In this document: one piece after another, positions 17,222 through 26,318 of the stretch
How the letters are laid out: every line of letters begins with the position of its first letter
Numbering within the stretch: the stretch's first letter is position 1
From: Methylobacterium phyllostachyos
GTDB taxonomy: Bacteria > Pseudomonadota > Alphaproteobacteria > Rhizobiales > Beijerinckiaceae
DNA length: 64,000 nucleotides
NCBI RefSeq assembly: GCF_900103445.1
Contig: NZ_FNHS01000012.1
Coordinates: 164,147 to 228,146 of the forward strand
Reading direction: 5' to 3'
Position numbers and translations under genes: made by a program
Notes under the pieces: generated by a model
What the model was told of the DNA's origin: nothing
Seen by the model: only the letters and a program-made list of their open reading frames with translations
Databases searched by the model: none

Positions 17222-17875
17222 TCACCGCCCGGCCGGAGGCAACGGCTGTCCGGCGGCGCCGTGCCGGCTCCGGAGCTGGAACGCCAGGATCAGCAGAAGC
17301 ACGCCGAAGGCGAGGCTGTAGCCGCCGATCCACCATGTCAGCACCAGGGCCGAGACACCCGGATTGATGATCAGCGCGATCCCGAACAGGATCGAGACGA
17401 CACCGCCGAGGATCAGCCACCAGCGCCCGTAATGCAGATGCAGGCGGAACGCCGCCGCGATCATCAGGCCCCCGGTCACCAGGGCCCAGGCCGCCAGCAA
17501 GAGCACGAACGCCCAGACGGCAGCGCCGGGCACCAGCACGGCGGCGACTGCCACGACGATGTCAACGATGCCCTCGAGGAGCAGAAAGCCCCAGCGCTCG
17601 TGGTGCTGCGCGGCCCGGATCGCGCCGAGGATCGCGAAAATGCCGTCGGTCAACGTGTAGGCGGCAAAGAACAGGACGAGCGAGAGGACGAAGGCCTGCG
17701 GCGCGACGAAGGCGATGACGCCGAACAGGATGGCGATGACGCCGCGCAGGGCAACGAGCCACCAGTTGCGGGCGAGTGCCGCGCTCATGGCGTCGAGGCG
17801 GGCGACACCGACGAGGGGGATGCCGCTGGGCGAGCTTCCTGCCGGCCCGCGGCGCGGTGCAGAACTGCTGGTCAT
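17222..17875 (-). CDS. hdeD: HdeD family acid-resistance membrane protein
   Basis: A 217-residue integral membrane protein with six hydrophobic segments, including WWLVALRGVIAILFGVIAFVAP, VLFFAAYTLTDGIFAILGAI, LLEGIVDIVVAVAAVLVPG and WWLILGGVVSILFGIALIINPG. The repeated WW/RG...ILFG pattern is diagnostic for the HdeD/DUF308 family, implicated in acid resistance in E. coli. I used the ATG at 17873-17875; a shorter form could begin at the Met 30 codons later, just before NWWLVALRG. An exact EcfG-type promoter lies 52 bases upstream, so it probably belongs to the general stress regulon. Confidence 0.85.
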   Translation of the reverse strand: MTSSSAPRRGPAGSSPSGIPLVGVARLDAMSAALARNWWLVALRGVIAILFGVIAFVAPQAFVLSLVLFFAAYTLTDGIFAILGAIRAAQHHERWGFLLLEGIVDIVVAVAAVLVPGAAVWAFVLLLAAWALVTGGLMIAAAFRLHLHYGRWWLILGGVVSILFGIALIINPGVSALVLTWWIGGYSLAFGVLLLILAFQLRSRHGAAGQPLPPAGR

Positions 17876-17926
17876 GGCCAGACTCCGAGAACTTGATGCC
17901 GTGAACGGCAGAGGTTTCGGGCCCAG

Positions 17927-17951
17927 AACGCCGCACTGCGGCAACCGTTCC
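17927..17951 (-). promoter_or_regulatory. EcfG-type promoter of hdeD
   Basis: Read on the minus strand: GGAAC (17951-17947), a 16-base spacer, CGTT (17930-17927). This is an exact match to the EcfG consensus. The predicted start near 17920 leaves a leader of about 45 bases before the hdeD ATG. Confidence 0.65.
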
Positions 17952-18070
17952 TGTGGGCTGAGATCACGACATGGAACCTTGCGCCCGCGGCCGGCTTTTG
18001 CACGGCGAGGCGGGCGATGTGCAGTGCCCGGTCGCCGCGAGGCGATCGGCCCATCGGGCGACGACTTCCC

Positions 18071-19339
18071 ATGTTTGACGATCAGCGGCAGGCCTCCGAC
18101 GCTGGCGCGCGCGCGCGGCCGGTCGATGGCCGGGCCGACGCCGGCGATCACGACGTCCCGGCTCGTGACGTCCTGGACCTCGGTCGGACCGACCGGGACC
18201 GCGAGACCGCACGGAAACCCGGCTCCGACGACGCGGATCAGCCGGCCAAGGGTGACGGCGACGCGGCGCAGGACGAGCCCGGAGACGACGAGGAAGGCGA
18301 CCAGCGCCGTCCCAACGTCCTGCGGCGCCACCCCTGGGCCTTCCTGCTCGGCGGCCTCGCCGTGGTCGCCCTTTGCGTCGGGATCTTCTTCTACTGGCTG
18401 CTTTATATGCACCCGTACGAGAATACCGACGACGCCTTCGTCGATGCCCGCAGCATCGCGGTCCAACCGAAGGTGGGCGGCTATCTCGTGGACGTGCCGG
18501 TGACCGATAACCAGCACGTCGAAGCCGGCCAGATCCTGTTCCAGATCTACCAGCGCGACTACGCGATCGCCCTCGATCAGGCGAAGGCGCAGGTGGAGGC
18601 CGATCAGGCCGCGATCAAGAACATCGATGCCCAGATCCAGGCCCAGAACGCCAATATCGACGTGTCGAAGGCGCAGGTCGCCACTGCCCAGGCGGCGCTG
18701 AAGTTCGCCCAGGAGGACGCGGCCCGCTACAAGGACCTCGCTGATCGTGGATCGGGCTCGATCCAGCAATCGCAGTCGGCGACCTCGACGCTCCAGCAGC
18801 GCCAGGCTTCGCTTCAGAGTGCCAATGCCAGCGTGGTGGCGGCGCAGAAGCAGATCGGCTCTCTGGAAGCCCAGAAGGCCTCGACCCAGGCGCAACTCGC
18901 CCGCGACCAGGCTCAGGTCGAGCAGGCGGAACTCAATCTCGGCTACACGACGGTCCGGTCCGTCCAGTCGGGCCGCGTGGTGCGGCTCACCGGCGGCATC
19001 GGCCAACTCGCCCAGGCGGGTCAGAGCCTGGCGATGTTCGTGCCCGACGACATCTGGGTCACCGCGAACTTCAAGGAGACGCAGATCAACGACATGCGCC
19101 CGGGCCAGCCGGTCGATCTCGCGATCGATGCCTATCCGGGCCGCAAGATCCACGGCACCGTGGCGTCGGTCCAGCCGGGCTCCGGCACCGCCTTCAGCCT
19201 GCTGCCGGCGCAGAACGCCACCGGCAATTACGTGAAGGTGACGCAGCGCATCCCGGTGAAGATCGTCGTCAAGGATTGGCCGACGGATGTCGCGATCGGC
19301 CCGGGCATGTCGATCGTCCCGACCGTCACGGTACGGTGA
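18071..19339 (+). CDS. HlyD/EmrA-type membrane fusion protein
   Basis: The periplasmic adaptor of a tripartite multidrug efflux pump. Of 422 residues, the first 85 are a hydrophilic acidic cytoplasmic extension. One membrane helix (WAFLLGGLAVVALCVGIFFYW) and the family opener YENTDDAFVDARSIAVQPKVGG follow. Next comes a coiled-coil hairpin of about 130 residues rich in Ala and Gln, and the barrel part with LGYTTVRSVQSGRV and VTANFKETQINDMRPGQPV. The next gene starts inside its stop codon, so the two are translationally coupled. The ATG at 18071 was chosen as the last Met before the acidic extension. The long acidic N-tail is unusual for EmrA. Confidence 0.9.
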   Translation: MFDDQRQASDAGARARPVDGRADAGDHDVPARDVLDLGRTDRDRETARKPGSDDADQPAKGDGDAAQDEPGDDEEGDQRRPNVLRRHPWAFLLGGLAVVALCVGIFFYWLLYMHPYENTDDAFVDARSIAVQPKVGGYLVDVPVTDNQHVEAGQILFQIYQRDYAIALDQAKAQVEADQAAIKNIDAQIQAQNANIDVSKAQVATAQAALKFAQEDAARYKDLADRGSGSIQQSQSATSTLQQRQASLQSANASVVAAQKQIGSLEAQKASTQAQLARDQAQVEQAELNLGYTTVRSVQSGRVVRLTGGIGQLAQAGQSLAMFVPDDIWVTANFKETQINDMRPGQPVDLAIDAYPGRKIHGTVASVQPGSGTAFSLLPAQNATGNYVKVTQRIPVKIVVKDWPTDVAIGPGMSIVPTVTVR

Positions 19340-20943
19340 GCGCCGTGGCCGGCGGGGCATCGTCTGACAAGGCGCCGGGCGGGCACAATCCCTGGCTGAT
19401 CGCGGGCGTCGTGGCGCTCGCGACCTTCATGGAGGTGCTCGACACCACGATCGCCAACGTGGCGCTCCGCTACATCTCGGGTGGCCTCGCGGTCGGGCCC
19501 GACGAAGCGGCCTGGGTGGTGACGAGCTACCTCGTGGCCAACGCGATCACGCTCACGGCCTCGAGCTTCCTGGCTAAACGCTACGGCCGCAAGGCCTTCT
19601 TCATGTGGTCGGTGGGGCTGTTCACGATCTCGTCGATCCTGTGCGGCTTCGCCTGGAGCCTGGAATCGCTCCTGTTCTTCCGCGTCCTCCAGGGCCTCGG
19701 CGGCGGCGGCATGGCGCCGCTGGCGCAGTCGATCCTGGCGGATTCTTTTCCGCCCGAGAAGCGCGGGCAAGCCTTCGCGCTCTACGGCGTCGCCATCGTG
19801 GTTGCGCCGGTGATCGGCCCGACCCTCGGCGGTTGGCTGTCCGACAACGCCTCCTGGCACTGGTGCTTCCTGATCAACGGGCCGGTGGGCGTGATCGCCC
19901 TCGGATTGATGTATTGGCTGATCGAGGACAGCGACGCGGCCAAGAAGGAGCGCCGCGCCCTGGTGCGCAAGGGGATCCGCTTCGACATCGTGGGCTTCCT
20001 GCTGGTCGCCGTTTTCCTCGGCTCGCTGGAGGTGATTTTGGACGAGGGCCAGCGGAAGGACTGGTTCGGCACCTCGACGCTGATGAACGTTTCCGGCGTG
20101 CTGATGGTGATCTCGTTCATCGCCATGATCCCGTGGCTCCTGAACACGAAGAATCCGGCGGTCGACCTTCGCCTCATCGGCAACCGCCAGTTCGGATCCT
20201 GCTTCGTGGTGATGATGTTCACCGGCGCGATCCTGATCTCGACCACGCAGTTCATCCCGCAGATCACGCAGGAATATTACGGCTACACCGCCACCCTGTC
20301 GGGCCTCGTGCTCGGCCCCGGCGGCATCGTCACGGTGGTGATGATGTTCCTCACCGGGCGCGTCTCCGCCTACATTCAGCCGAAATGGCTGATCGCCACC
20401 GGGATGACCATCGTGGCGCTGGGCATGTACGACCTGACGCGGCTCGACGGCACCACGACCTTCGCGTTCTTCGCGTGGTCGCGCGTCTATATCGGCATCG
20501 GCCTGCCGATGGTGTTCCTGTCGATCACCTCGGCCTCCTACGAGGGGATCCGCAAGGACCAGACCGATCAGGCCTCGGCGCTGATCAACGTGGCCCGCAA
20601 TGTCGGCGGCTCGATGGGTGTCTCGCTCGCCCAGAACATCCTGGCCTATCGGAGCCAGTTCCATCAGAGCCGGCTGGTGGAGAGCATCAACCCGGCCGAG
20701 CCCGCCTATCAGGAGACGATGCGCCAAGCGACGCAGTACTTCTCCGAGCACGGCTATGCCGGTGTCGAGGCGCAGAACCAGGCGACCGCCTGGATCGGCA
20801 GCGTTCTGAGCACGCAGGTCGCCTACTGGGCCTATATCGACGTCTTCTGGGTGCTCGGGCTGGTGGCCGTCTGCGCGGTGCCGATCGCGCTGAGCCTGAA
20901 GAGCGTGAAGCTCGGCGGTGGCGCGCCGGCCGGGGGGCATTGA
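19336..20943 (+). CDS. EmrB/QacA-type MFS drug transporter (DHA2)
   Basis: A 535-residue proton-driven efflux transporter with 14 predicted membrane helices. Typical DHA2 motifs are LDTTIANVALRYISGG, DEAAWVVTSYLVANAITL, the loop FLAKRYGRKAFF (motif A), and RVLQGLGGGGMAPLAQSIL followed by GVAIVVAPVIGPTLGGWL (motif C). The GTG start overlaps the stop of the HlyD gene (GTGA), so adaptor and transporter are made together. An outer-membrane TolC-type partner is not encoded here. Substrates cannot be predicted, and no adjacent regulator is visible. Confidence 0.93.
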   Translation: MSAVAGGASSDKAPGGHNPWLIAGVVALATFMEVLDTTIANVALRYISGGLAVGPDEAAWVVTSYLVANAITLTASSFLAKRYGRKAFFMWSVGLFTISSILCGFAWSLESLLFFRVLQGLGGGGMAPLAQSILADSFPPEKRGQAFALYGVAIVVAPVIGPTLGGWLSDNASWHWCFLINGPVGVIALGLMYWLIEDSDAAKKERRALVRKGIRFDIVGFLLVAVFLGSLEVILDEGQRKDWFGTSTLMNVSGVLMVISFIAMIPWLLNTKNPAVDLRLIGNRQFGSCFVVMMFTGAILISTTQFIPQITQEYYGYTATLSGLVLGPGGIVTVVMMFLTGRVSAYIQPKWLIATGMTIVALGMYDLTRLDGTTTFAFFAWSRVYIGIGLPMVFLSITSASYEGIRKDQTDQASALINVARNVGGSMGVSLAQNILAYRSQFHQSRLVESINPAEPAYQETMRQATQYFSEHGYAGVEAQNQATAWIGSVLSTQVAYWAYIDVFWVLGLVAVCAVPIALSLKSVKLGGGAPAGGH

Positions 20944-20967
20944 GGCGCCGACGGCTTCCGCTTCTGT

Positions 20968-20996
20968 CCCTCTCCCGCAGAGGGGGGAGGAGGGAG
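20968..20996. repeat. Fragment of repeat family C
   Basis: CCCTCTCCCGCAGAGGGGGG followed by AGGAGGGA forms a short hairpin between two convergent genes (MFS transporter and lytic transglycosylase). It matches one arm of the element at 46446-46620 and may act as a 3' end for both. Confidence 0.6.
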
Positions 20997-21010
20997 AAGC
21001 GGAACGGTCG

Positions 21011-22315
21011 TCACACACCGTCCGGCGGCAGCGCTTCGGTCACCTCGATGCGGCGGTTGCTCACAGCCGGAGCCACCTCGTCGGTGCTGGCGACATCCGT
21101 CTGGGCCTGCGCCTTGTCGAGCGCCTCAGCCACAGCGGCGACCCCCTGGTAGCGGGTGAGCCGCCGGTCGATCATGTCGTCGAGCCGGTCGTGCAGTTCC
21201 GCCACCGTCAGGCTGCGGCGCTTGCCGCCGGCCTTCTCGGTAAACAGGCTGCGGTTGGCCCGGGCCGCGCTCCGGAACTCGTGTCCCGCCACCTCGTCGG
21301 GCTTCTCGGAGGAGAGCGACAGGAAGCGGCCGGCGCTTGCCGTGCCCAGGAAATGCGCGAGGTAGAGCTCGGTCTTGGTCAGGGCACGCCCGACGCGGGC
21401 CTCGATCCGCTCGCGATCGCGCTTGATCAGCTCGGCCGCCATCAGGGCCGCCACGCGCGGGTCGTTGCGCAAGCCGAGCACCCGTGCCCGCATGGTGCCG
21501 GCGACCGTGATCCCAGCGCCCCGGCCCTTCACGGCAGCGGCTTCCTCGGACAGCCCGTAGCGCGCGCCGTAATCGCGGATCATCTCCAGCCAGGTCCGGG
21601 TGACGAACTGGAACAGACCCTGCGCCGAGGAGGTCGCGGCCTTGGCGTCCGTGTCGAAGCTCGATTCCTTGTCAGCCAGCGCCATCATGTAGACGGGATC
21701 GACGCCGGCCTCGTCGGAGGCCTTCACGATCGTGTCCACCACCTTGCGCGGCACGGTGCGCTCTCCGAACCGCACGGCGTCCTCGCCCTGCGCCTGCGTC
21801 ACCCGCGGCAGGGCGGCGAGGTCGTCTTGGATCAGGGTCGTCGTCGCCGGCTCCTGCTCCGGCACGGGCAGGCCGTTCCACGCAGATGTCGGATCAGCGG
21901 ATGCGTCCTGCTGCGTCTCGCGCCGTGTCTCCTCCGGGAGATCCTGATCGAGCGTCGAGCGGAGGGCCATATCCTGAGCCGAGGGCTCCGGCGTCGCCGT
22001 CTCCTGTGCCCGGGTTCCGGACGCGAGGGCCTGGGCGGCGCGTGGGCTCGTATCGACCCGGTCATGGGCCTGGGCCGGCGGGGCGAAATAGGCGGGCGCG
22101 ATGGCGGCTTGCGGCAAGCCGAACCCGGCGGCGAGGCCCAGGACCAGCGTCCCGGAGACCTGGCGAAGCCGATCACGGCCAGACCGGCGCCCCATCTTGC
22201 GGCCGGCCCGCGGCAGCCACGCCACGGCTTCATCCTCGAAACGGCTCGCGCTGGGCACGAGTCGGCTCACGTCGTCGGCGCAGCGCGCCGGCTCCGGGAA
22301 AACCCCCATCCTCAA
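21011..22315 (-). CDS. Lytic transglycosylase-like protein
   Basis: A 434-residue cell-wall protein. A membrane segment near residues 55-75 (VSGTLVLGLAAGFGLPQAAIA) is followed by a disordered Ala/Gln/Pro region to about residue 185. Then comes an SLT-like lysozyme domain: GVDPVYMMALADKESSFDTDAKAATSSAQGLFQF with the catalytic Glu in DKESSFD. After this, ALTKTELYLAHFLG and TVAELHDRLDDMIDRRL resemble the extra helices of flagellar or secretion-associated transglycosylases. It should cleave peptidoglycan strands in the periplasm. The start has GAGGA and GAGG sites directly upstream (CTGAAGAGGATTGAGG). Confidence 0.8.
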   Translation of the reverse strand: MRMGVFPEPARCADDVSRLVPSASRFEDEAVAWLPRAGRKMGRRSGRDRLRQVSGTLVLGLAAGFGLPQAAIAPAYFAPPAQAHDRVDTSPRAAQALASGTRAQETATPEPSAQDMALRSTLDQDLPEETRRETQQDASADPTSAWNGLPVPEQEPATTTLIQDDLAALPRVTQAQGEDAVRFGERTVPRKVVDTIVKASDEAGVDPVYMMALADKESSFDTDAKAATSSAQGLFQFVTRTWLEMIRDYGARYGLSEEAAAVKGRGAGITVAGTMRARVLGLRNDPRVAALMAAELIKRDRERIEARVGRALTKTELYLAHFLGTASAGRFLSLSSEKPDEVAGHEFRSAARANRSLFTEKAGGKRRSLTVAELHDRLDDMIDRRLTRYQGVAAVAEALDKAQAQTDVASTDEVAPAVSNRRIEVTEALPPDGV

Positions 22316-22735
22316 TCCTCTTCAGATCGGTCCTTGCGTCGGCCCGGCGTCTGTCGGCCGGGCTCTTTTGAGCGGCGGCCGTATCGGCGCCGGCCGTGAC
22401 CAGAATGGGACGACCCCGTGATCCAAGCGTGGCACGGTCAACGAAGGGTTAACCGTGCGCCTTAGCTGCGCTTTAAGGATGCGGATCGCCGCAATTCAGA
22501 GCGGGGCCGTTACACGCGAAGCCGGCGCCAAGCTCTTGTTTTGATGAGTTCCCTCGCAACGGACAGGGCGTCGTCTTGCAAGGAATGTGTATCTGCGAGG
22601 GGCAAAGTTGTCGCATTCGGGTTGGAACGCCGCAGCGATGAGCCAGTTAGGTACGGCCCCGGGGGGGCGAACTTTCCGTCCCAGGACGGACCCTTCAAGA
22701 CGCCACCCGCGTCCGCACAAGGACATCTATTTCCA
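22316..22735. other. Divergent control region between lytic transglycosylase and ino1
   Basis: The 420 bases contain no convincing gene. They should hold divergent promoters for the transglycosylase gene and the ino1 cluster. A stretch around 22440-22490 is comparatively A/T-rich (GGGTTAACC, CTTTAAGG). An EcfG-like motif with one mismatch lies at 22624-22648. An open frame running into ino1 from 22541 is only an upstream extension of that gene. Confidence 0.5.
22624..22648 (+). promoter_or_regulatory. EcfG-like promoter candidate upstream of ino1
   Basis: GGAAC (22624-22628), a 16-base spacer and AGTT (22645-22648): one mismatch to GGAAC-N16/17-CGTT. It lies 88 bases before the ino1 ATG. If real, the inositol/YcaO cluster would be partly under general stress control. 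A single degenerate match is weak evidence. Confidence 0.25.
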
Positions 22736-23926
22736 ATGAGCATGCAGTCCGGTCGCCGCGTCGGTGTCGCGTTCGTTGGCATGGGTGGCGCTGTCGCCAC
22801 CACTGCCATCGCCGGCATCGAGATGATCAAATCCGGCTCGAACCGGCTCGACGGGCTGCCGCTCGCCGGCCTCTCCGTGGCGGGCATGGCCGATTACAAG
22901 GACCTTGTCTTCGGAGGCTGGGACCTGAACGGCGACGACCTCGCCACCGCCGCCAGCGGCCACGGCGTCCTCTCGAAGGACGATATCGAGGACGGCGCCG
23001 AGGCCCTCAAGGGCATCACGCCCTGGCCGGCGGTCGGCAGCGCGAAGTTCTGCAAGAACATCGACGGCCAGAACCGCATCGTCGCCAAGGACCACCGCGA
23101 GGCGGTCTCGGTCATCGCCAACGATCTGCGGCGCTTCCAGAAGGAGAGCAACCTCGACGACGTGGTTGTCGTGAACCTCGCCTCGACCGAGCGCTGGCCC
23201 GACCTCAACGACCCGACCCTGAACTCCACGGCCGCCTTCGAGAAGGGCCTGGATTCGAGCGACGAGGCGATCTCGCCCGCGATGCTCTACGCCTACGCGG
23301 CGATCAAGAGCGGCATCCCCTACGCCAACTTCACCCCGAGCGTGGCGGCCGACGTACCGGCGCTCCTCGACCTCGCCAAGGAGCTGAACGTCCCGGTGGC
23401 CGGCAAGGACGGCAAGACCGGCCAGACCATGATGAAGACAGTGCTGGCCCCCGCCTTCAAGGCGCGTGCGCTCCACGTCGATGGCTGGTTCTCGACCAAC
23501 ATCCTCGGCAACCGCGACGGCCTCGCCCTGAATGATCCGAACTCGCTCCAGTCGAAGCTCAACACCAAGGGTACGGTGCTCGACTCGATCCTCGGCTACC
23601 CGGTCGAGGACCACCTCGTGCACATCCACTATTACCGCCCGCGCGGTGACGACAAGGAAGCCTGGGACAACATCGACGTCACCGGCTTCATGGGTCAGCG
23701 GATGCAGGTGAAGGTGAACTTCCTCTGCAAGGACTCGATCCTGGCGGCCCCGCTCGTCATCGAGATCGCCCGCGTGCTCGACCTCGCTCACACCCGCGGC
23801 GACGGCGGCGTCCAGGAGCAGCTCTCGACCTTCTTCAAGGCGCCGATGGTCAAGAACGGCCGAGGGCCGGAGCATGCCTTCGGCAAGCAGGAGCAGATGC
23901 TGCGGGATTGGCTCGGCGTGCACTGA
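22736..23926 (+). CDS. ino1: Inositol-3-phosphate synthase
   Basis: Converts glucose-6-phosphate to inositol-3-phosphate in an NAD-dependent isomerisation, the committed step to inositol. The 396-residue protein has the Rossmann start RRVGVAFVGMGGAVATTAIAG, the domain centre with NFTPSVAADVPALLDLA and GKDGKTGQTMMKTVLAP, and the catalytic region DGWFSTNILGNRDG followed by YPVEDHLVHIHYYRPRGD. Length and motifs match the prokaryotic (actinobacterial-type) enzyme. The start ATG is preceded by AAGGA at 11 bases. It is the first gene of a co-directional cluster with a dehydrogenase, isomerase, glycosyltransferase and deacetylase, which suggests that inositol is built into a glycosylated product. 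Confidence 0.93.
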   Translation: MSMQSGRRVGVAFVGMGGAVATTAIAGIEMIKSGSNRLDGLPLAGLSVAGMADYKDLVFGGWDLNGDDLATAASGHGVLSKDDIEDGAEALKGITPWPAVGSAKFCKNIDGQNRIVAKDHREAVSVIANDLRRFQKESNLDDVVVVNLASTERWPDLNDPTLNSTAAFEKGLDSSDEAISPAMLYAYAAIKSGIPYANFTPSVAADVPALLDLAKELNVPVAGKDGKTGQTMMKTVLAPAFKARALHVDGWFSTNILGNRDGLALNDPNSLQSKLNTKGTVLDSILGYPVEDHLVHIHYYRPRGDDKEAWDNIDVTGFMGQRMQVKVNFLCKDSILAAPLVIEIARVLDLAHTRGDGGVQEQLSTFFKAPMVKNGRGPEHAFGKQEQMLRDWLGVH

Positions 23927-23957
23927 ACGAAGGTTGAGGTCTCAGCACTGCGCGAAC

Positions 23958-24067
23958 TCTCCTCCCCCTTGCGGGGAGGAGTTGAAGGTGGGGGTGGTTC
24001 AGGACCAGGCGGAGCGGTGCCGTCTGCACGACCCCCACCCCTGACCCCTCCCCACAAGGGGGAGGGG
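23958..24067. repeat. Dispersed palindromic repeat, family B
   Basis: The left arm contains CTCCTCCCCCTTGCGGGGAG and GGTGGGGGTGG; the right arm contains CCCCCACCCCTGACCCCTCC and ends CCACAAGGGGGAGGGG. A second copy at 30015-30126 lies in the same gene cluster. Each could fold into a long GC-rich hairpin between genes and may attenuate transcription or stabilise mRNA segments. Confidence 0.8.
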
Positions 24068-24147
24068 ATCCGCGTGTTCACGCCCGAAGGTCGGCGGTTC
24101 GAGATGTGGTCACCGTCCGAACTGCGACTGGTTGCCTGAAAGAAACG

Positions 24148-25077
24148 ATGTCCAGCGAGACCCATCCGTCCCAACCCGGAGCCGCCGCGCCCGAAGCGTT
24201 GCGCGACCTTCTGGTCGAGATGAACGACCTCAAGCGCGTCCGCTCTGCGGGCCGCACGGGCTCGATCGCCGAGAGGCTGTTCGCGCAGGGGTGGGGGCTC
24301 CTGACTGGCGGCGCCGCGCCTGATGATGTCGCCCTCGATATCACCGCCACGACGCTCGCGGCGACGCGCCTGTGCGATCTCGATGCCGCCTTCCTGACCG
24401 CGGCCGGCCTCTCGGAGGAGGCGGCTTCCGCGGTACTGGTCGCGGGTTTCGACGCTGTGACCGACGCGCTCGACCCCGCGCTCCGCGATCGCCTGCGGGC
24501 GCGCCTCTCCCCGCGTCCCGCAGCCCAACCCGGTGCCCTGCCAGGCTTCGTCACCGCTCTGGCGCAGCAGCCGCGGGCTGGCGTGACCTGTCCCGGCCGT
24601 GCCCGCATTCTGCTCGAGCCGCCGGAGAACCACGCCGAGCATTGCCTGATCGTGGCGGTCTACGGCGTGTGCCTCAGCCCGTTCTACCGGGCCGATCCTG
24701 GCACGGTTTTCCTAGCCGCCATGGCCCACCACTTTCACAACGCCGCCATGCCGGATGCCGGCTTCACCGGTGAGATGCTGCTCGGCGACCATCTCGGCCC
24801 GATCATGGCCACCACCACGGCCTGGGCGCTCGCCGAACTCGCCGAACCCCTGCGGGGCCAGGTCGAGCGCGCCCGCGCGGTGCTGCCGGACGACGCCACC
24901 GGCGAGGGCCGCGCCTTCCACGCGGCGGACTGCATCGACCGTGTGCTCCAGATCGCCCAGCACCTACGTGGCGCCTCGACCACGATGGGGATGGTGCTTG
25001 ACGAGTGGGAGCTGGTCCATGCCGGGCCGGTGAAGGGTTTTCACGATCGCGTCCTCGCCGACATGCGCATCCCTTGA
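24148..25077 (+). CDS. Uncharacterised HD-like protein of the inositol cluster
   Basis: A 309-residue soluble protein that I do not recognise with certainty. The N-terminal half is helical (ALRDLLVEMNDLKRVRSAGR; TLAATRLCDLDAAFLTAAGL). The C-terminal half carries clustered His, Asp and Glu: PPENHAEHCLIVAVYG, then LAAMAHHFHNAAMPDAGF, GEMLLGDHLGP and DCIDRVLQIAQHL. This pattern recalls HD-domain metal hydrolases (H...HH...D), but the canonical HD pair is not exact. The ATG at 24148 is chosen over an upstream GTG (24106) because that one runs through the end of repeat B. It sits between ino1 and a methyltransferase, so a role in the same pathway is inferred. Confidence 0.6.
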   Translation: MSSETHPSQPGAAAPEALRDLLVEMNDLKRVRSAGRTGSIAERLFAQGWGLLTGGAAPDDVALDITATTLAATRLCDLDAAFLTAAGLSEEAASAVLVAGFDAVTDALDPALRDRLRARLSPRPAAQPGALPGFVTALAQQPRAGVTCPGRARILLEPPENHAEHCLIVAVYGVCLSPFYRADPGTVFLAAMAHHFHNAAMPDAGFTGEMLLGDHLGPIMATTTAWALAELAEPLRGQVERARAVLPDDATGEGRAFHAADCIDRVLQIAQHLRGASTTMGMVLDEWELVHAGPVKGFHDRVLADMRIP

Positions 25078-25136
25078 GCGCACGTCCCTTGATCGCCGGA
25101 CCCCGCGGCCCATCTGCCCGGGCGGTCGCGAGAGCC

Positions 25137-26318
25137 ATGATCCCGTTCGAACTCCAAGCGCCGGACACCGGCAATCCGCTGAAGGCCGACGGCCCGCACG
25201 CCCTGCGGGACGCCGAGACCGGTGCACGCTGGCCCGTCATCGACGGGATCCCGTATCTGCGGGTCAACCGTGAGGCACTGGTCGAGCGGGTTCTGGCCCA
25301 TCTCGACGCGGGCGAGCCCGATGAGGCGCTGGCCGCCCTGCTGGTCGATCAGGACGATTGGTGGAACGGTCCGCCCGCCGACCCGGCCGGGATCATCCAG
25401 CTCGTCAAGGACCGGCGCACCGCCACCCTGCGCGATGCGGTCGACCGCCTCGGCTGGGGCCGGGTCGGCGATTACTTCCTGCATCGCTGGAGCGATCCGA
25501 CCTTCCTGGCCGGGCTGTCGCTGCTTGAGGCGCACTGGAACGAGCCTTCTTGTGTCTTCGAGTTCGCCTGCGGCATCGGCCACTATCTGCGCGAGTTGCA
25601 GCGGCGTGGCTGTAAGGTCGCGGGGGCCGACGTGGTCTTCGCCAAACTCTGGGTTGCCCGTCACTGGGTCGTCGCCGAGAAAGCGCAGCTCGTCTGCTTC
25701 GATGCGGGCTCGCCGCACTGGCCGATCCCGGGGGCGCCGGTCGATCTCGTCGCCTGCAACGACGCCTTCTACTTCCTCGACGACAAGGCGGCCCTGCTGG
25801 AAAACCTTCGCCAGAATGCCGGCGACGACGGCTGGCTCGCGCTGAGCCACATCCACAACCGCGACTGCCCGGGCTTCTCGGCCGGCCGCGCGGTGACGGC
25901 CGAGGAGATCGCGGACCTCTTCCCCGACGCCCTGGTGTACGACGATGCGGAGCTGACCCGGGCGCTCGTCGAGGTCCGGGCACCGGCGCCGCAGGAGCCC
26001 ACCGCCCTGCGGACCTGCGAGGCCTTCTCGGTGGTGTGCGGACCCGGGATGCGCCCGGCGCCCCGCGCCCTGATCGACGGTCTGACGCTGCCGAAGCCCG
26101 GCACGGTGTTGCGGCTCAACCCGCTCTATGCGCCCGAGGGTGACGGCTACGTCATCCGCTGGCCCTCGGAGCGCTACGAGGCGGAATACGCGCCCCGCGC
26201 CACCTACCCACTGCACTCCCCCGGCCCCGAGCAGCTGACCTTCGAGGGCGAGCCCGACGCGCCGGAGACCCAACGCGTTCGCGTTCGTGAGTTCGTCGAC
26301 CTGCCGGAGCGGTGGTGA
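25137..26318 (+). CDS. Class I methyltransferase with N-terminal Trm112-like segment
   Basis: A 393-residue protein. The first 45 residues (LRDAETGARWPVIDGIPYLR) resemble Trm112-type small domains found at the start of some sugar and secondary-metabolite methyltransferases. The methyltransferase core has VFEFACGIGHYLRELQRRGCKVAGAD (motif I, about residues 138-163), then DLVACNDAFYFLDDKAALLENL. The C-terminal 130 residues (APRALIDGLTLPKPG; YVIRWPSERYEAEYAPRATY) form an extra domain unknown to me. The stop overlaps the ATG of the next gene by one base (TGATG). In this cluster it probably methylates the sugar or cyclitol product, but no substrate is shown by sequence. Confidence 0.75.
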   Translation: MIPFELQAPDTGNPLKADGPHALRDAETGARWPVIDGIPYLRVNREALVERVLAHLDAGEPDEALAALLVDQDDWWNGPPADPAGIIQLVKDRRTATLRDAVDRLGWGRVGDYFLHRWSDPTFLAGLSLLEAHWNEPSCVFEFACGIGHYLRELQRRGCKVAGADVVFAKLWVARHWVVAEKAQLVCFDAGSPHWPIPGAPVDLVACNDAFYFLDDKAALLENLRQNAGDDGWLALSHIHNRDCPGFSAGRAVTAEEIADLFPDALVYDDAELTRALVEVRAPAPQEPTALRTCEAFSVVCGPGMRPAPRALIDGLTLPKPGTVLRLNPLYAPEGDGYVIRWPSERYEAEYAPRATYPLHSPGPEQLTFEGEPDAPETQRVRVREFVDLPERW

